From: Pedobacter cryoconitis | GTDB lineage: Bacteria; Bacteroidota; Bacteroidia; Sphingobacteriales; Sphingobacteriaceae | DNA length: 64,000 nt | Assembly (NCBI GenBank): GCA_019352875.1 | Contig: JAAAFW010000004.1 | Coordinates: 78,320 to 142,319 of the forward strand | Direction of reading: 5' to 3' | Shown: piece by piece, positions 17,544 through 26,753 of the stretch | Layout: every line of letters begins with the position of its first letter | Numbering within the stretch: the stretch's first letter is position 1 | Program-made: the position numbers and the translations under genes | The notes under the pieces: generated by a model | Seen by the model: only the letters and a program-made list of their open reading frames with translations | What the model was told of the DNA's origin: nothing | Database searches by the model: none

Positions 17544-17594
17544 AACTGCATAAAAAAACCTCCATATTCAATATGGAGGTTTTTTTATGCAGTT
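17544..17594. terminator. Bidirectional terminator between gltA and the 2OG oxygenase gene
   Basis: A perfect 25-bp inverted repeat around a single central C (arms 17544-17568 and 17570-17594), with a CCTCC/GGAGG core and A7/T7 runs. It covers the last codons of the convergent oxygenase gene (stop at 17585-17587). Confidence 0.85.
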
Positions 17595-18184
17595 ACTTTG
17601 AGCCAGCCAGTTATACTCATTCTGGACCTATGACTTATCAAAACCTCATGTGGTAATTCGTTACTTTTAAAAAACACACCTTTTCTGTTATCGGGAGAAA
17701 TCAGTTGCTGTTCTTTTTCGGGATGGTGTATACAAAGTTCTCCACCGTCTTCTGGTATCCAATTCTCATTCAGATAAATAATCATGCTGTATTTGCGGCT
17801 TTGGTTATTGTTGAACTGATCGAGATGAGTTTTGTAGAAACTGCCTTTTTCATAAAGTGTATAATGAAATTCATAACCGGTAATACCCGTATAGCAGGTA
17901 CTGTTCAGGTAGAGGATGAATTTATCCATCAAAATAAAAAACTGCTGTTCGCTTATATTTTCATGACTTCTGTCAAGCCAGTGAATCTGGTCGCTTCTGA
18001 CTAATTTATCCTTGTTGGAAATTTGTGCATTTCCGGTTCCTGCATCTTTGAGAAGATCGTCGGTTTTAAGTTGAAGAATATTGTCTCTTAGTCCTTTGGC
18101 GAGTAATATTGGAAAGAATTCTGTAGAGATTCCTACCTGATCAGTGATGAAACCGTCAATTAGCGTTTGAAATTCGTTTTGCAA
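17585..18184 (-). CDS. 2-oxoglutarate/Fe(II)-dependent oxygenase (prolyl-4-hydroxylase-like)
   Basis: A 199-residue protein with the iron-binding HxD motif in THLDQFNNN, the distal His in LPHEVL and the 2OG-binding Arg in SHRSRMSITGW. The N-terminus (FQTLIDGFI..VGISTEFFP) matches bacterial PKHD/P4H-type proteins. The start appears to be TTG at 18182-18184; no in-frame ATG fits, and the family N-terminus starts here. The substrate may be a protein prolyl residue or a small molecule. It is convergent with gltA and shares its terminator. Confidence 0.85.
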   Translation of the reverse strand: MQNEFQTLIDGFITDQVGISTEFFPILLAKGLRDNILQLKTDDLLKDAGTGNAQISNKDKLVRSDQIHWLDRSHENISEQQFFILMDKFILYLNSTCYTGITGYEFHYTLYEKGSFYKTHLDQFNNNQSRKYSMIIYLNENWIPEDGGELCIHHPEKEQQLISPDNRKGVFFKSNELPHEVLISHRSRMSITGWLKVTA

Positions 18185-18293
18185 ACCTGCATTTTTACAC
18201 TGTCTTCGGCAATCCGCCGTTCGGCGATCAAGGTAGCTATTTAATTCTATCTTTGATCAGTGCGTAAATATGTTTGGTAAAGGTAAATCAATG

Positions 18294-19415
18294 CTATATT
18301 AAAAGATAGGTTATGGCAGATTCAATCAGCATTTGCGTGAGGCCAAATGCGAGGAAATACATGATAACCAAAGTCATAGTTTTTCTGATCGTGGTGGCTC
18401 TTGATCTGTTGTAGAATAATTTCAGGCCGCTATAGAGGTACCACATGGTGAATGCAAACAGCAGAAAACTAATAAACATACTCATAAATGTATCCAGGCC
18501 GAAAATATATCGTTGAAGTACGCTAGTCACAATAGAGACCAGAAAAAATGCGGTCATACCATGAATAGTGAAAACCAGGTGATCAATGTAATAGATCTTG
18601 TTTTTTCTGAAGTTCCACATGATGAAAAGAGCGAGCAGGGGCATCAGCAGGAAAAACTGCTTAGGCTGGTATTTTTTCACCTCTTCCTTAAGGCTCCAGT
18701 CTCCGTCAGACTTTTTCTCCAGAATTTTGACTTCTCTTTCTTTAGTCAGGTGGGTGAACCAGTCGTCACGGTCGGTGGCTGGCAGTTTCGATTGCCGAAG
18801 GTTATAAGCAGCAACAGTACTGTCTTGCTTCACTATATGTGCCTTTTGGAATTTCCCGATTAACTTTTTTCCGGCATCTGTCGGATTCTTTTCCTGTTCC
18901 AGTTGTATGTTCGTCAAAAATTTCTGCTGCTCAGAAAAGGTTAATTTTCTGAAATCTGATAGCGATAAAGCATCTGATAAACGGCGCATTGCATATCCGG
19001 ATATCTTATTTGAATTCCCCTGAGCAATGTCAAGTTCTTTCTTAAGGCTATCCAGAGATGCTGCAGTTTCAGTCTTTGATGGTTCGTAATCTCTTTCATT
19101 ATTGCTAAGGGTGTGAGGGACAATAATAAAATATACGATTGATACGAATATATAAAGGCTTACTGGATGGATATATCTCGCACGTTTGCCTGCGAGATAA
19201 TCCAGTGTGACTTGCCCGGGTTGTGTGAGTAAAGGAACCAAAGTCTGAAAGAATTTGGAATCAAAATGAAAGTAGTGTCCAATACTGTGGCCTATGAAGC
19301 CCCAGAAAGGTTCTTTCAATTCTAGATTTGGTTGACCACACTGGCTACAATAATGTGATTCAACTTCATGCCCGCAGTTCAGGCAATTTTTCTCTTTACG
19401 GTATTTTCCGGACAT
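18294..19415 (-). CDS. DUF3667 membrane protein with N-terminal zinc ribbon
   Basis: A 373-residue protein. A zinc ribbon is formed by C11, C14, C23 and C26 (CLNCG..YCSQCGQ). This is followed by the DUF3667 signature around GQVTLDYLAGKRARYIHPV, a first membrane helix, a cytoplasmic or periplasmic coiled region (about 120-250) and four more membrane helices. The family is common in Bacteroidetes and has no known function. The start is the ATG at 19415, 5 nt downstream of the transporter stop; a longer in-frame reading back to 19475 only overlaps the transporter gene and is rejected. Confidence 0.8.
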   Translation of the reverse strand: MSGKYRKEKNCLNCGHEVESHYCSQCGQPNLELKEPFWGFIGHSIGHYFHFDSKFFQTLVPLLTQPGQVTLDYLAGKRARYIHPVSLYIFVSIVYFIIVPHTLSNNERDYEPSKTETAASLDSLKKELDIAQGNSNKISGYAMRRLSDALSLSDFRKLTFSEQQKFLTNIQLEQEKNPTDAGKKLIGKFQKAHIVKQDSTVAAYNLRQSKLPATDRDDWFTHLTKEREVKILEKKSDGDWSLKEEVKKYQPKQFFLLMPLLALFIMWNFRKNKIYYIDHLVFTIHGMTAFFLVSIVTSVLQRYIFGLDTFMSMFISFLLFAFTMWYLYSGLKLFYNRSRATTIRKTMTLVIMYFLAFGLTQMLIESAITYLLI

Positions 19416-19420
19416 ATGTT

Positions 19421-20686
19421 TTACATAAGTATTCCTGCGATGCAAGCGGAAAGATAAGATGCCAGGGTACCGCACATTAATGCTTTTAACCCCAATTTCG
19501 CTAAATCTCCGCGACGCTCAGGCGCCAATTCTCCAATTCCACCGATCTGCATACCAACACTGCTGAAATTTGCGAAACCGCAGATAGCAATACTGATAAT
19601 CAAAACTCCTTTTTCTGTTACTATAGGTACTGCGTTTGTAGTTAGATTTTTAAAAGCTAAAAACTCATTTACAGTTAATTTCTGTCCTAAAAGGGTAGCC
19701 GCATTACTTACATCAACACTTGGAATTCCCATTGACCAGGCAAATGGATAAAACAATTTACCAAAAATCCAGTCTAATGAAAGATTTAAGTTAGGATTAA
19801 ATAAATGACCTAGATTAACCAGTGTGTAGTCTACTAATGCGATAAGAGCGATAAAGCCAATTAGCATGGCTATTACATTCATAGCAATTTTAAAACCTTC
19901 ACTTGCGCCATTTGAAATTGCATCGATCAGGTTGGTATATTCACTTTTAACTTCGAGTTTTACATCACCCATAGTCTGAGAGGCCTCAGTTTCCGGATAA
20001 ACGATTTTAGAAATAATCAAGGCCCCCGGGGCGGCCATTAAGCTTGCCATAATTAGTTTTGGGGCCAGATTCATACCTGCCTGAGCACCCATATTTGCGT
20101 AAACGATTAAAATACCACCGGCAATACAAGCCAGGCTACCACTCATGGAAGCAAGCAATTCGCTTTTAGTCATGCCTTTGAGGTATGGCTTAATCATTAC
20201 CTGCGCCTCAACCTGGCCAACAAAGGCACTGGCAACATTACTTAGTGCTTCTGCACCGCTGACACGCATAACAAAGTTCATCCCTTTAGCAATGACTGCG
20301 ACTATGCGTTGCATAATTCCAAAGTGATAGAAGATAGCTACAAGTACACAAACCAGAATGATAGTTGCGGTAACATTAAATGCAAATACAAAGCTTTCTG
20401 GTACTGCGTAGGCATGTGGTTGACCGTCAAAGCCGATCACTGCAACTCCGCCATATACAAAGTCGACGCCTTTTTTGGCAAATTGTTCAATTTTCTGCAT
20501 TCCTTTCCCAAGGAATTCGAAGAAGTGCTGCACTGGGGAAACACGTAAAATTAAAACGGCAATCAGTACTTGCAGAGTTAAGCCACTGGCAACAAGTCTG
20601 AAGTTTATCTTTTTCTTATTATTAGAAAAAAGATACGCTAGGCCCAAGATAAATAAGATGCCTAGTATTCCGTGAAAACGCTCCAT
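19421..20686 (-). CDS. Concentrative nucleoside transporter (CNT/NupC family)
   Basis: A 421-residue inner-membrane protein with about ten hydrophobic segments. Family landmarks include VFVGQVEAQVMIKPYL-like (residues about 165-180), SGSLACIAGGILIVYA, and the C-terminal CGFANFSSVGMQIGGIGELAPERR. CNT proteins import nucleosides with Na+ or H+. It follows the bifunctional nuclease gene by about 60 nt and precedes DUF3667 by 5 nt, so nuclease and nucleoside uptake may be co-expressed. Confidence 0.93.
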   Translation of the reverse strand: MERFHGILGILFILGLAYLFSNNKKKINFRLVASGLTLQVLIAVLILRVSPVQHFFEFLGKGMQKIEQFAKKGVDFVYGGVAVIGFDGQPHAYAVPESFVFAFNVTATIILVCVLVAIFYHFGIMQRIVAVIAKGMNFVMRVSGAEALSNVASAFVGQVEAQVMIKPYLKGMTKSELLASMSGSLACIAGGILIVYANMGAQAGMNLAPKLIMASLMAAPGALIISKIVYPETEASQTMGDVKLEVKSEYTNLIDAISNGASEGFKIAMNVIAMLIGFIALIALVDYTLVNLGHLFNPNLNLSLDWIFGKLFYPFAWSMGIPSVDVSNAATLLGQKLTVNEFLAFKNLTTNAVPIVTEKGVLIISIAICGFANFSSVGMQIGGIGELAPERRGDLAKLGLKALMCGTLASYLSACIAGILM

Positions 20687-20747
20687 AAAAAATAATCAAA
20701 TAAGAAATTTGGGGGTGATATTAGTAAGTATAAAATTTATTGTAATA

Positions 20748-21365
20748 CTATTGAGATGAGTTTCTTTTGTTTATTTCATCCCTGATTCTTGCAGCTTTTT
20801 CGTACGCTTCATCAGCAATAGCTTCCTGAAGTTTCTGATTTAATTCCTCTAAACTGAGATTACTGAAATTACTGGCAGGGGTTTTAGGATCTATGGATTC
20901 AATAGCTTGTTCTTTTCCAAGGCTATCCATGTTTTCAAGAAATACGAAATCATTGCCTTCTATTACTATTCCAGCAGATGAAAGGATAAATTCGTAAGTG
21001 TAAATTGTAGAGTTAAATCTCACGGCGAGTGCAATAGCATCAGATGTTCTTGCATCAATCTCTTCGGTACGTTGTCCGTCCGTGCAGATTAATTTTGCGT
21101 AAAAAACACCGTCAACCAGATTATAGATCAGTATTTCTTTGATCTCTATGTGATATGTATTTGCAAATGTTTTGAACAGGTCATGAGTAAGTGGACGGCT
21201 TGGCGTCATTTTCTCAATCTCTATGGCGATTGCCTGTGCTTCAAAAGCACCGATAATGATCGGTAAACGTCTTCTGCCGTTTACTTCTCCTAGTACAAGT
21301 GCGTATGCTCCTGACTGGGTTTGGCTATAAGATAAGCCAACAATGTCTAGTTTTACTTTTTTCAT
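20748..21365 (-). CDS. Bifunctional nuclease family (DUF151) protein with UvrB/UvrC motif
   Basis: A 205-residue protein. The DUF151/BFN domain covers residues 1-135 (LPIIIGAFEAQAIAIE, GRRRLP and RTSDAIALAVRF are typical). The UVR motif, a helical hairpin around LNQKLQEAIADEAYEKAARI, lies at about 170-200. Plant BFN1 has DNase/RNase activity and the archaeal/bacterial members are thought to be nucleases; the UVR hairpin mediates protein contact in UvrB/UvrC and Clp regulators. It sits between etfA and the CNT transporter on the same strand. Confidence 0.88.
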   Translation of the reverse strand: MKKVKLDIVGLSYSQTQSGAYALVLGEVNGRRRLPIIIGAFEAQAIAIEIEKMTPSRPLTHDLFKTFANTYHIEIKEILIYNLVDGVFYAKLICTDGQRTEEIDARTSDAIALAVRFNSTIYTYEFILSSAGIVIEGNDFVFLENMDSLGKEQAIESIDPKTPASNFSNLSLEELNQKLQEAIADEAYEKAARIRDEINKRNSSQ

Positions 21366-21411
21366 AATGATGAATATTTGGCGAAGTCAAAAACTCCGCC
21401 AAATATTTATA

Positions 21412-22383
21412 CTAGGCTTGATGTTTTTTTAAAGCCTCAATAAGTTGAGGAACAACTTCGAAGGCATCTCCAACGATTCCATAATCAGCTACCTTGAAGA
21501 ATGGAGCTTCCGGATCTTTGTTAATTACAACAATAACCTTAGAAGAACTCACTCCAGCTAAATGTTGAATAGCACCGGAGATACCGATAGCAATATATAA
21601 ATTAGGACTAATAGCGATACCAGTCTGTCCTACGTGTTCTGAATGAGGTCTCCAGTCTGCGTCTGACACAGGTTTGGAGCAGGCAGTAGCAGCGCCAAGT
21701 AAACCGGCAAGCTCTTCTACCATTCCCCAGTTTTCCGGACCTTTTAAGCCTCTTCCGCCAGATACTACGATCTCTGCATCAGGTAATGATACTTTGTCGG
21801 TAGCTCTCACGATTTCTTTGATTACAGCAGCCAGATCTTTAGATTGCACTGCAGGACTGAAGCTTTCAACTTCGATGCTTACAGGAGTATCTTTAACACC
21901 AAAAGCATTTGGGTTTAATGCAATAACCTTAACTGCAGAAGTAAGTTGAGTGACAGCAAAAGCTTTTCCAGAGAAAGCAGTCTTTTTCACCTGGAAACTA
22001 CCATTATCAATCTTCGGTAATTCCACTGCACCATCAACAAGGCCTGCCTTAAGTTTGACAGCAACGCGCGGAGCAAGTCCTTTTCCCGAGAATGAGTTGG
22101 AAAGAACGATAACTTCTGCACTTTCTTTTTGTGCAGCTTCAGCTATTACTGCCGCATATGCCTGATTTACGAAATTCTTTAACTCTCCTGCCTCAACGTT
22201 TAATACTTTTGAAGCGCCATACTGTCCCAGTTCTTTTAACTGGCCTTCTTCAATCTGGCCAATAGAAACTGCAGTAAGGTTTGTTCCTGTCTGATCTGCA
22301 ATGGCTTTCGCATAAGAAACTGCTTCAAAAACAGATTTCTTAAACTTACCTTCGACTTGTTCTACATATACTAAAACTGACAT
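21412..22383 (-). CDS. etfA: Electron transfer flavoprotein alpha subunit
   Basis: A 323-residue subunit that carries the FAD of the ETF heterodimer and passes electrons from acyl-CoA dehydrogenases to the quinone pool. The C-terminal FAD-binding domain includes VSGGRGLKGPENWGMVEEL, GAATACSKPVSDADW, GQTGIAISPNLYIAIGISGAIQH and VVINKDPEAPFF, all standard. It follows etfB on the same strand after a 92-nt spacer. Confidence 0.97.
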   Translation of the reverse strand: MSVLVYVEQVEGKFKKSVFEAVSYAKAIADQTGTNLTAVSIGQIEEGQLKELGQYGASKVLNVEAGELKNFVNQAYAAVIAEAAQKESAEVIVLSNSFSGKGLAPRVAVKLKAGLVDGAVELPKIDNGSFQVKKTAFSGKAFAVTQLTSAVKVIALNPNAFGVKDTPVSIEVESFSPAVQSKDLAAVIKEIVRATDKVSLPDAEIVVSGGRGLKGPENWGMVEELAGLLGAATACSKPVSDADWRPHSEHVGQTGIAISPNLYIAIGISGAIQHLAGVSSSKVIVVINKDPEAPFFKVADYGIVGDAFEVVPQLIEALKKHQA

Positions 22384-22475
22384 AATTCTTTTCTTAAAAT
22401 TTTCTAATCAGGATGGACTCTATCAAAAGTTTAATAATATCCGGATACCTGTTTTAAATAATAGTTTCTTTATTC

Positions 22476-23213
22476 TTAGATAACCTTTGCTTCTGTATGT
22501 AGCAGACCGATAAGGCTGGCTGCATCTTCTGCTGGAATCAATTTAACAGCGCCACGTGCAGGAGGAGTTTCAAACTGAACAATTTTAGCAACTTCATCTA
22601 CAGGGGCTGCTTCAACAACAACCAGTGGCTTACTTCTTGCGGACATAATACCGCGCATATTAGGTATTTTGGGTTCGGCTACACCTTCTGCGCAGCTGGC
22701 TACAAATTTACCAGAAACATTCACAACTTCTTTACCGCCTTCGATTTCTCTTTCAAGGACTGCAGACGATCCGTCAAAATCCAGTTTTTTGATAATCGAG
22801 ATCGACGGTATATCCAGGAATTCTCCTACCATGGCAGCAACCTGGGCACCATTATAATCGATAGATTCACGCCCGGTCAGGATCACATCAAAATCAGTAG
22901 TCTTAGCATATTCAGCAATTTGGAATGCTGTAAAGTATGCATCTCTTGGTACGGCATTAATTCTTACGGCATCATCAGCACCTATGGCTAGTGCCTTTCT
23001 AATGGTCGGATCGGTTGAGCTGTCGCCAACATTCACCACTGTTACAGTGCCTTTTCCACCCTCGCATAGTTCTATAGCTTTCGATAAAGCCAATTCATCA
23101 TAAGGGTTCACAATATACTGAACACCGGCTGTATTGAATTGTGTATTATCGTTAGTAAAAGTTATTTTTGTGGTTGTGTCGGGCACATGACTGATACAAA
23201 CTAATATTTTCAT
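22476..23213 (-). CDS. etfB: Electron transfer flavoprotein beta subunit
   Basis: A 245-residue subunit with the ETF beta fold: ISHVPDTTTKI at the N-terminus, INPYDEL-type motif (here VNPYDELALSKAIEL), the nucleotide-binding GADDAVRI region and the signature GRESIDYNGAQV. It pairs with the alpha subunit encoded immediately downstream. It is the first gene of the minus-strand cluster etfB-etfA-nuclease-transporter-DUF3667. Confidence 0.97.
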   Translation of the reverse strand: MKILVCISHVPDTTTKITFTNDNTQFNTAGVQYIVNPYDELALSKAIELCEGGKGTVTVVNVGDSSTDPTIRKALAIGADDAVRINAVPRDAYFTAFQIAEYAKTTDFDVILTGRESIDYNGAQVAAMVGEFLDIPSISIIKKLDFDGSSAVLEREIEGGKEVVNVSGKFVASCAEGVAEPKIPNMRGIMSARSKPLVVVEAAPVDEVAKIVQFETPPARGAVKLIPAEDAASLIGLLHTEAKVI

Positions 23214-23336
23214 ATGATAAGTTGTTTAAATTAATGAAGCTGAGATCAGCTGTTATTGGTTCAAATTAGCTTGAAATGATAACAGTTTCATAAAAATTTC
23301 TTTTTGCAAATCTAATTAAAAAAGCAGGGATTTAAA

Positions 23337-23672
23337 ATGCAAAGTACCCGATTAACCAAGTTATTAGCGTTTTTAACAAACGAACCTCAAGATCCATTTA
23401 TATTATATGCGCTTGCTACAGAATATAACAGTTTAAAAGATACTGACAAAGCTTTTCACTACTATCTGAAACTCGTTGCGGAACATCCTGATTACGTAGG
23501 GACATACTATCATCTGGGCAAATTATATCAGCAGGTGGGGCAGCAGGAGCGGGCTATCGAAATTTATCAGGCTGGGATGAAAGCTGCAAGAGATAAAGGA
23601 GACCGGCACGCATTTTCTGAGTTGCAGGGAGCTTACAATTTTGCCGCAGGATTGGATTATGAAGATGATTAA
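23337..23672 (+). CDS. Small TPR protein
   Basis: A 111-residue soluble protein composed of about two and a half tetratricopeptide repeats (DPFILYALATEYNSLKDTDK, then YVGTYYHLGKLYQQVGQQER, then a partial third). Such proteins act as protein-interaction scaffolds; no partner can be named. It stops 5 nt before chrA, so it is likely co-transcribed with it. Confidence 0.85.
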   Translation: MQSTRLTKLLAFLTNEPQDPFILYALATEYNSLKDTDKAFHYYLKLVAEHPDYVGTYYHLGKLYQQVGQQERAIEIYQAGMKAARDKGDRHAFSELQGAYNFAAGLDYEDD

Positions 23673-23677
23673 TTCCC

Positions 23678-24880
23678 ATGAAAGCTAGCCGTAAAGTCCT
23701 TTTTATTAAAGATGTATTGCTCTTTACTTTTTCGGCATTCGGAGGAGCACAGGCGCATATCTCTTTATTGCTTAAATATTTTGTAAAGCAAACACCGTTT
23801 GTAACTGAAGAAGAATTACTGGAATTAAACGCGCTGGCTCAAATACTGCCGGGGCCGGCATCCACACAGACACTAGTAGGCATTGCTTATAAGGTCGGTG
23901 GATTAAAACTGGCTTTACTGACGTTCTTGATCTGGATTATTCCCTCGGCCGCTGTAATGACGCTGGCAGGTATATATTTTGCCCAGTTTGACCAGAAGGA
24001 GAAGTTTATAATTATACTTAAGTATATTCAGCCGATCGCACTGGGGATCGTCGCTTTTGGAGCGTATCATCTTTCCCGAAAAGTACTTGTTAATCAGATT
24101 TCAGTATTTTTGGCTATTGCAGCCGCTATAGTAACCCTTGTATTGCGAAATGCATATGTGTTCCCTTTAGCTATACTGGTTGGTGGAATGATCTCGTCTG
24201 CGCTGGAGACCCCGGGCGAAGAAAGTGCGATAAGAATTAAACTGCTTTCTAATATCAATCCAAAGAAGTTGAGTTATTTCCTTGGATTATTATTATTCCT
24301 GGCATTATTGGGCGCGATAATCAATAGAACTTCGCCTTTTAGCTTACCGGTAAGGTTATTTGAGAATTTTTACAGGAATGGTATTCTTATATTCGGAGGG
24401 GGGCAGGTACTGGTACCTCTAATGTTTACAGAATTCGTGCAGATGAAGCACTACCTGACGTCCTCTGGATTTCTTTCAGGATTTGCGTTGCAACAGGTGC
24501 TGCCCGGACCTACATTTAGTTTTACGAGTTACCTGGGGACACTGAGCATGAAGAATTTTGGATATGGAATTTATGGTCAGATTGCAGGTGGTTTTATAGG
24601 TGTATTTGGCATTAATCTACCAGGTTTAATTCTGGTGCTTTTTATTGTCCCTTTCTGGGAAGATCTTAAAAAAATAACGAGAATCAAACATTCTTTGTCA
24701 GGTATAAATGCAGTTAGTGTTGGTTTTATTATTGCTGCATTTTTTCTGTTATTTCAGCCTATAGGATTTGATGTATTGTCAATCAGCCTGGTGGTGATAA
24801 CTTTTCTTATTCTGAATTTCACCAGGGTCAGTCCGCCCTTTATCATACTTGCCGGTGTTTTACTCGGTTACCTTATCTAA
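23678..24880 (+). CDS. chrA: Chromate-type transporter (CHR family, two fused domains)
   Basis: A 400-residue membrane protein with two homologous CHR halves, each with the family pattern: FSAFGGAQAHISLL and AQILPGPASTQTLVGIAYKVGG in the first, FGGGQVLVPLM and LQQVLPGPTFSFTSYLG in the second. CHR proteins export chromate, though many probably serve other anions. The upstream TPR gene is a likely operon partner. The intergenic space to dnaB is closed by a bidirectional terminator. Confidence 0.9.
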   Translation: MKASRKVLFIKDVLLFTFSAFGGAQAHISLLLKYFVKQTPFVTEEELLELNALAQILPGPASTQTLVGIAYKVGGLKLALLTFLIWIIPSAAVMTLAGIYFAQFDQKEKFIIILKYIQPIALGIVAFGAYHLSRKVLVNQISVFLAIAAAIVTLVLRNAYVFPLAILVGGMISSALETPGEESAIRIKLLSNINPKKLSYFLGLLLFLALLGAIINRTSPFSLPVRLFENFYRNGILIFGGGQVLVPLMFTEFVQMKHYLTSSGFLSGFALQQVLPGPTFSFTSYLGTLSMKNFGYGIYGQIAGGFIGVFGINLPGLILVLFIVPFWEDLKKITRIKHSLSGINAVSVGFIIAAFFLLFQPIGFDVLSISLVVITFLILNFTRVSPPFIILAGVLLGYLI

Positions 24881-24891
24881 GTTAAATTGAA

Positions 24892-24923
24892 AAGCCTGCT
24901 TGTTAAATTTAACAAGCAGGCTT
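24892..24923. terminator. Bidirectional terminator between chrA and dnaB
   Basis: A perfect 16-bp palindrome (AAGCCTGCTTGTTAAA and its complement, no loop) flanked by A and T residues lies between the convergent gene ends. Confidence 0.75.
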
Positions 24924-24943
24924 CTTTATAATAGATCTAAACC

Positions 24944-26518
24944 TTAGAAAGGGGCGTCCTCGTCATTAAAATCGTCCATTCTTGAAGGTTTGATGATTAC
25001 ATTTCCTGAAGGCCTGTCAAAATCTGCGGATGGCATCATGCCGGCAGCAGGATCCATGGAGAATGAATTAGGAGGCATGAAATCTTCCTCGAGATCGGTG
25101 AATTTTACATATTTACCAATGAATCGAAGTGGCACAATTCCGGTTTCACCATTCCTGTGTTTTGCTATAATTACTTCACCGACACCAGCTTGTGATCTTC
25201 CGCTTTCATCCTCTGTAATACCATAATATTCCGGACGGTATAAGAATAGTACCATATCCGCATCCTGCTCGATGGAACCAGATTCTCTCAAATCGGAGAG
25301 TAATGGCCTTTTACCATTTACACCTGGTCTTGACTCAACAGCACGACTTAACTGGGATAGTGCCAAAACCGGGATGTTCAACTCTTTTGCTACAGATTTC
25401 AATGCTCTGGAAATACTACCAATTTCCTGCTCTCTGTTTCCACCACCGCTCTGTCCTTCGCCTTTACCATGCATTAACTGTAAATAGTCAATGATGATCA
25501 TCTGGATGTCGTACTGAGATTTGAGCCTTCTGCATTTTGCTCTAAATTCGAAGATGTTAAGTGCGGGTGTATCATCAATAAGCAACGGAGCTTCAGTTAA
25601 AGTGCCAATTTTGCTGTGTAACTGTTGCCATTCCCATTCAGCCAGATTACCCTTCCGTATTTTTTCCTGTTCAATTTCAGTTTCACCTGAGATCAGACGA
25701 TTAACCAACTGAACGGACGACATCTCTAAGGAGAAGACTACAACCGGTCTTTTGAAATCGACAGATGCATTTCTTGCACAGGTTAATACAAAAGCGGTCT
25801 TACCCATAGCAGGACGTGCTGCGATAATAACTAAGTCTGAAGGTTGCCATCCACCAGTAATTCTGTCCAGAGCAGTGAACCCGGAAGGCACACCAGTTAA
25901 ACCGTCAGATTTTGTCCGCAACTCCTCAAGTGTGGCAAGAGATTGTTTAATGATCTCATCCATTTTCTGCGTGTCCCGGCGAAGATTATTCTGTGCGATA
26001 TCAAATAAACCTTTTTCTGCAGTATCCAGCAGATCAAAGATGTCAGTTGTATCCTCATAGGCATTTTGTATAATTTCAGTAGAAATACGGATCAGCTCAC
26101 GCTGAATATATTTCTGAGAAATGATTCTGGCATGGTATTCAATATTCGCTGCAGAAGCAACACGATTGGTTAGATTGGTTATGTAATAAGCACCACCTAC
26201 CATTTCCAGCGTTCCAAGTGTACGCAGTTCAGAAGTTACTGTCAGAATGTCGACAGGTTTAGATTTCTGGAATAATAAAGCAATCGCCTCAAATATTTTT
26301 TTATGAGATTCCTGATAAAAAACTTCAGGCTTAAGAATATCAATTACGGTAGATAAGGCATCTTTTTCAAGCATCAGTGCCCCAAGAACCGCCTCTTCCA
26401 GATCAATCGCCTGTGGAGGTATTTTTCCCAGAGTATTCATGGGTGCGCCAAGCCTGTTTTTACGGGTAGAGCTATAGCTCTGCCTATCCTGGCCCTGTGT
26501 TCCGTTATCCGTATTCAT
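24944..26518 (-). CDS. dnaB: Replicative DNA helicase DnaB
   Basis: A 524-residue hexameric helicase of the replication fork. An N-terminal DnaB domain (KIPPQAIDLEEAVLGALML, about 32-50) is followed by the RecA-like ATPase with Walker A ARPAMGKTAF, motif SLEMSSVQL and DYLQLMHG, and R-finger region SDLRESGSIEQDAD. The start is taken at 26518, but the -7 box lies only 5 nt upstream. A start at the internal ATG at 26440 (MNTLGKIPPQ) is therefore a real alternative, and it would remove a 26-residue polar tail that is not part of the conserved fold. Confidence 0.95.
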   Translation of the reverse strand: MNTDNGTQGQDRQSYSSTRKNRLGAPMNTLGKIPPQAIDLEEAVLGALMLEKDALSTVIDILKPEVFYQESHKKIFEAIALLFQKSKPVDILTVTSELRTLGTLEMVGGAYYITNLTNRVASAANIEYHARIISQKYIQRELIRISTEIIQNAYEDTTDIFDLLDTAEKGLFDIAQNNLRRDTQKMDEIIKQSLATLEELRTKSDGLTGVPSGFTALDRITGGWQPSDLVIIAARPAMGKTAFVLTCARNASVDFKRPVVVFSLEMSSVQLVNRLISGETEIEQEKIRKGNLAEWEWQQLHSKIGTLTEAPLLIDDTPALNIFEFRAKCRRLKSQYDIQMIIIDYLQLMHGKGEGQSGGGNREQEIGSISRALKSVAKELNIPVLALSQLSRAVESRPGVNGKRPLLSDLRESGSIEQDADMVLFLYRPEYYGITEDESGRSQAGVGEVIIAKHRNGETGIVPLRFIGKYVKFTDLEEDFMPPNSFSMDPAAGMMPSADFDRPSGNVIIKPSRMDDFNDEDAPF

Positions 26519-26523
26519 AGATA

Positions 26524-26531
26524 CAAAAATA
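26524..26531 (-). promoter_or_regulatory. -7 promoter box for dnaB, almost touching the start codon
   Basis: The minus strand reads TATTTTTG, a perfect match, only 5 nt before the ATG at 26518. If it is the promoter, the transcript is leaderless or starts within the first codons, which supports the internal start at 26440. Confidence 0.45.
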
Positions 26532-26728
26532 GATAAAAATTGCAGGCCTTCCGGAATTGTTTTTAAACATTATTTATCAGTTTATATTTTTTTTATCTGG
26601 AATTTGATACTGATTTTGTAACCTAAAATAGGTTGCAGGCGGCTGCTTTAATCTGCACTGAGCTTCTGATTATGGCATACCACAACCGATAATTGATTAA
26701 CGATGGGCACAAATCTGATTATTTCAAC

Positions 26729-26736
26729 TATTTTTG
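26729..26736 (+). promoter_or_regulatory. -7 promoter box for rlmB
   Basis: TATTTTTG, a perfect match, lies 17 nt before the ATG at 26754 and downstream of the in-frame ATG at 26703. It decides the start of rlmB in favour of 26754. Confidence 0.55.
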
Positions 26737-26753
26737 TACGTAAAATAAGCTCA

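Noticed and set aside
19416..19475. N-terminal extension of the DUF3667 protein
   Set aside because: It overlaps the end of the transporter gene; the zinc ribbon begins shortly after the ATG at 19415.
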